DNA from: Acholeplasmataceae bacterium UBA6190
GTDB taxonomy: Bacteria; Bacillota_I; Bacilli_A; Acholeplasmatales; Acholeplasmataceae
Direction: 5' to 3'
Assembly (NCBI GenBank): GCA_002422045.1
Contig: DITG01000088.1
Location: forward strand, 1 to 7,325
DNA: 7,325 bases
Of this stretch, positions 5,527 to 7,325 are shown one piece after another. Below the pieces are notes generated by a model. The model was not told where the DNA came from. It saw only the letters and a list, made by a program, of their open reading frames with translations, and made no database searches. The translations under genes and the position numbers were made by a program. Numbering within the stretch: the first letter of the stretch is position 1; each line of letters opens with the position of its first letter.

Positions 5527-6692
5527 AACTCGCATTTCAGATTGCTTGGCGCTTTTTATCATCTGCCAAACGCCAAACCTTCATCATCATCTTAGGTATT
5601 TCAGTCGGTGTTTCTGTTCAAGTCTTTATCGGATCGTTGATTTCTGGATTGCAAAATAGTCTTGTCGATTCGACGATTGGTTCATCCGCACACATTTCAG
5701 TCTTATCCGATGATGTCAGTCAACGTTATATTTCTGATTATGAATCCTTAACAGAAACAATCTTGCTCAAATCAGATCAGTTTACAGTGGCTTCCCCAGT
5801 CGTTGACATGGGTGGAAGTTTAAAAAAAGGACTGATTGAAAAAGAGATTTTGTTTCGTGGATTTGAGTTTGACAAAGCCAATCAGATCTACGGATTTGAT
5901 TTGAAACTGACAGAAGGCTCGAGATTACCTGAAAATGACTTTGAGATTGTCTTAGGGAAAACATTGGGCAATCCCGATCAATTGGATCTTTCAATCAACG
6001 ATACGATTGATATCACAGTCATGGGCAATATCCACACACTCACTGTGGTGGGTTTCTTCGATTTCAATGTTGCTGTCATCAACCGCACATGGGGACTTGG
6101 CACGCTATCCACTCTACAACAGATCATCAGCAATCCCGATGTGGTCACATCCATCGAATTTCAGATCAACAAAGTGTTCGAAGCCGAGACTTTAGGGTCA
6201 ATGTTGAATGACGATCTTGAATCCTCTAATTTGAAAGCAACCGATTGGATGAGCGAAAACCAAGAGTTATTATCTGGTTTACAAGGACAAAGCATTTCGT
6301 CACTCATGATTCAAGTCTTTGTCATCATTTCTGTCGTACTCGGGATCTCATCGACGCTCGCAATCACGGTCATGCAAAAATCAAGACAAATCGGTATCAT
6401 GAAAGCCATGGGAATACTAGATCGCGACGCATCCAAAGTCTTTTTGTTTGAAGGTTTCATCTTAGGCATCTTCGGAGCCATTGGTGGCGTGCTCTTTGGT
6501 CTGGGCTTGTCTTACGCATTCCAGACGTTTGCACTGAATCCTGATGGTACACCTGTCGTACCTTTGACCATTGAGGGACCTTTCATCGTGCTTTCAGCGA
6601 TGATTGCACTCATCGCATCCACGCTTGCCGCTCTGACACCAGCCATCAAATCAAGCAAACTGACAGTCATCGAGGTAATCAGAAATGCCTAA
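5523..6692 (+). CDS. ABC transporter permease, FtsX-like (LolC/LolE/MacB type)
   Basis: This 389-aa integral membrane protein has the four-helix layout of the MacB/LolCDE superfamily. Helix 1 is at about 19-41, a large extracytoplasmic domain spans about 42-259, and helices 2-4 are at about 260-284, 307-334 and 353-375. The FtsX core is clear after helix 2: KSRQIGIMKAMG (286-297) is the cytoplasmic coupling segment that contacts the ATPase. The C-terminus has the family ending (LTPAIKSSKLTVIEVIRNA). Length is close to LolC/LolE (about 400 aa). Such permeases do not form a substrate channel through the membrane; they pass ATPase-driven movement to the outer domain. The gene overlaps the upstream B12 gene by ATGA, with only a weak GGGTGG (5513-5518) as ribosome site, so translational coupling is likely. 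It overlaps the ATPase gene downstream by 8 nt. Substrate is unknown; lipoprotein, peptide or antimicrobial handling is possible. Confidence 0.92.
   Translation: MKLAFQIAWRFLSSAKRQTFIIILGISVGVSVQVFIGSLISGLQNSLVDSTIGSSAHISVLSDDVSQRYISDYESLTETILLKSDQFTVASPVVDMGGSLKKGLIEKEILFRGFEFDKANQIYGFDLKLTEGSRLPENDFEIVLGKTLGNPDQLDLSINDTIDITVMGNIHTLTVVGFFDFNVAVINRTWGLGTLSTLQQIISNPDVVTSIEFQINKVFEAETLGSMLNDDLESSNLKATDWMSENQELLSGLQGQSISSLMIQVFVIISVVLGISSTLAITVMQKSRQIGIMKAMGILDRDASKVFLFEGFILGIFGAIGGVLFGLGLSYAFQTFALNPDGTPVVPLTIEGPFIVLSAMIALIASTLAALTPAIKSSKLTVIEVIRNA
6672..6676 (+). promoter_or_regulatory. Ribosome binding site of the ABC ATPase gene inside the permease gene
   Basis: GAGGT sits 8 nt before the ATG at 6685, inside the last permease codons. 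It supports this start and the 8-nt overlap. Confidence 0.7.
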
Positions 6693-7325
6693 AATCGTCG
6701 AACTGAAAAACATCAACAAGATTTATGGTGAAAAGACTCCAATCCCTACGCAAGTATTGTTTGATCTGTCTCTCGACATTGAGGAAAGTTCATTCAATTC
6801 CATCATCGGTCAATCGGGTAGCGGGAAATCAACATTGCTCAATATTCTTGGCACACTGGACAAAGCAACATCAGGCGATGTGATCATCAATGGCAAAAAT
6901 ACGCAAGCCATGAAAAAAAACCAGTTGTCCAACTTGAGAAATGAAACCATCGGATTCATCTTCCAGTTTCACTATCTGTTACCAGAATTCACAGCTTTTG
7001 AAAATGTGCTGATGCCTTACCGCATTTCAAAAAAGCCAATCACCCAAGCAGTGATTGACCGTGCAAACGAACTTTTAGATATCGTAGGACTCACCAAAGT
7101 CAAAAACAACCTGGCGATGAACATGTCCGGTGGCCAGCAACAGCGTGTCGCGATTGCAAGAAGCTTGATTAATAATCCTAAAATCATTCTTGCAGATGAA
7201 CCGACAGGTAACCTAGACAGCGATACAACTGAACAAGTCTATGAACTGTTAAGATCAATCAATCAGCGATACCAAACAACATTCATCATCATCACCCATG
7301 ATCGTCATATCGCAGAAAAAGCAGA
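6685..7325 (+). CDS. ABC transporter ATP-binding protein, LolD/MacB type (3' end outside the window)
   Basis: The frame starts at ATG 6685 and stays open to the right edge (213 full codons). Family members are about 225-235 aa, so only some 15-20 residues are missing. All ABC ATPase motifs are intact: Walker A GQSGSGKST (42-50), Q-loop Gln94 in FIFQFHYLLPEFTAFENV, signature MSGGQQQRVAIARS (147-160), Walker B IILADEPTGNLD (167-178) with catalytic Glu172, and the H-loop His205 in ITHD. The Q-loop stretch FHYLLPEFTAFENV closely resembles the LolD form. The protein hydrolyses ATP on the cytoplasmic face to drive the permease encoded just upstream, which it overlaps by 8 nt. The name LolD implies lipoprotein release to an outer membrane, which this organism probably lacks, so the family is certain but the substrate is not. 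Confidence 0.96.
   Translation, partial: MPKIVELKNINKIYGEKTPIPTQVLFDLSLDIEESSFNSIIGQSGSGKSTLLNILGTLDKATSGDVIINGKNTQAMKKNQLSNLRNETIGFIFQFHYLLPEFTAFENVLMPYRISKKPITQAVIDRANELLDIVGLTKVKNNLAMNMSGGQQQRVAIARSLINNPKIILADEPTGNLDSDTTEQVYELLRSINQRYQTTFIIITHDRHIAEKA

Noticed and set aside
1..7325. Mycoplasma genetic code (TGA as Trp)
   Set aside because: All genes use TGG for Trp, conserved proteins have no internal TGA, and TGA ends genes at 988, 2787 and 5526 at sensible places.

Overview
The window is an AT-rich, low-GC Gram-positive-type segment with every gene on the + strand. The genes read cleanly with TGA as stop and TGG for Trp (one gene ends in tandem TGA TGA), so the mycoplasma code is not in use. 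The RecA sequence looks firmicute-like, Shine-Dalgarno sites are strong, and many Arg codons are AGA. Together these suggest Bacillota or a standard-code relative of the mollicutes (Acholeplasma/Izemoplasma-like). This placement is inference; no 16S or other phylogenetic marker is present apart from half of recA.

Layout. (1) 1-518: C-terminal half of recA, cut by the left edge, followed by a good intrinsic terminator (531-569). (2) 644-2787: a two-gene membrane operon with its own extended -10 promoter. It encodes a small membrane protein of about 114 aa and a 584 aa protein with seven N-terminal membrane segments, a roughly 330-residue probably extracytoplasmic beta-rich domain and a last membrane segment. 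I recognise neither protein, and the N-terminal part of the large gene is much more AT-rich than its surroundings. (3) 2924-4724: a hotdog-fold thioesterase of the YbgC/FadM type overlapping by 14 nt a glycoside hydrolase family 4 enzyme that closely resembles the alpha-galacturonidase LplD. This unit ends in a strong terminator (4755-4784). (4) 4879 to the right edge: a free-standing cobalamin-binding protein (helical cap plus Rossmann domain, no DNA-binding domain) overlapping by 4 nt a LolC/E-MacB-type ABC permease, which overlaps by 8 nt a LolD-like ATPase cut by the right edge.

Working together. The third operon is the most interesting. Its three genes are tightly coupled, and a CarH/MetH-like B12 module sits at the head of a mechanotransmission-type ABC system. 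The sequence does not show whether the B12 protein senses cobalamin or light, serves a methyltransferase, or controls the transporter. The GH4 enzyme points to use of pectin-derived galacturonides, but no uptake system or uronate pathway gene is visible. There are no rRNAs, tRNAs, CRISPR arrays, insertion sequences or phage genes. No gene-free stretch exceeds 155 bases.
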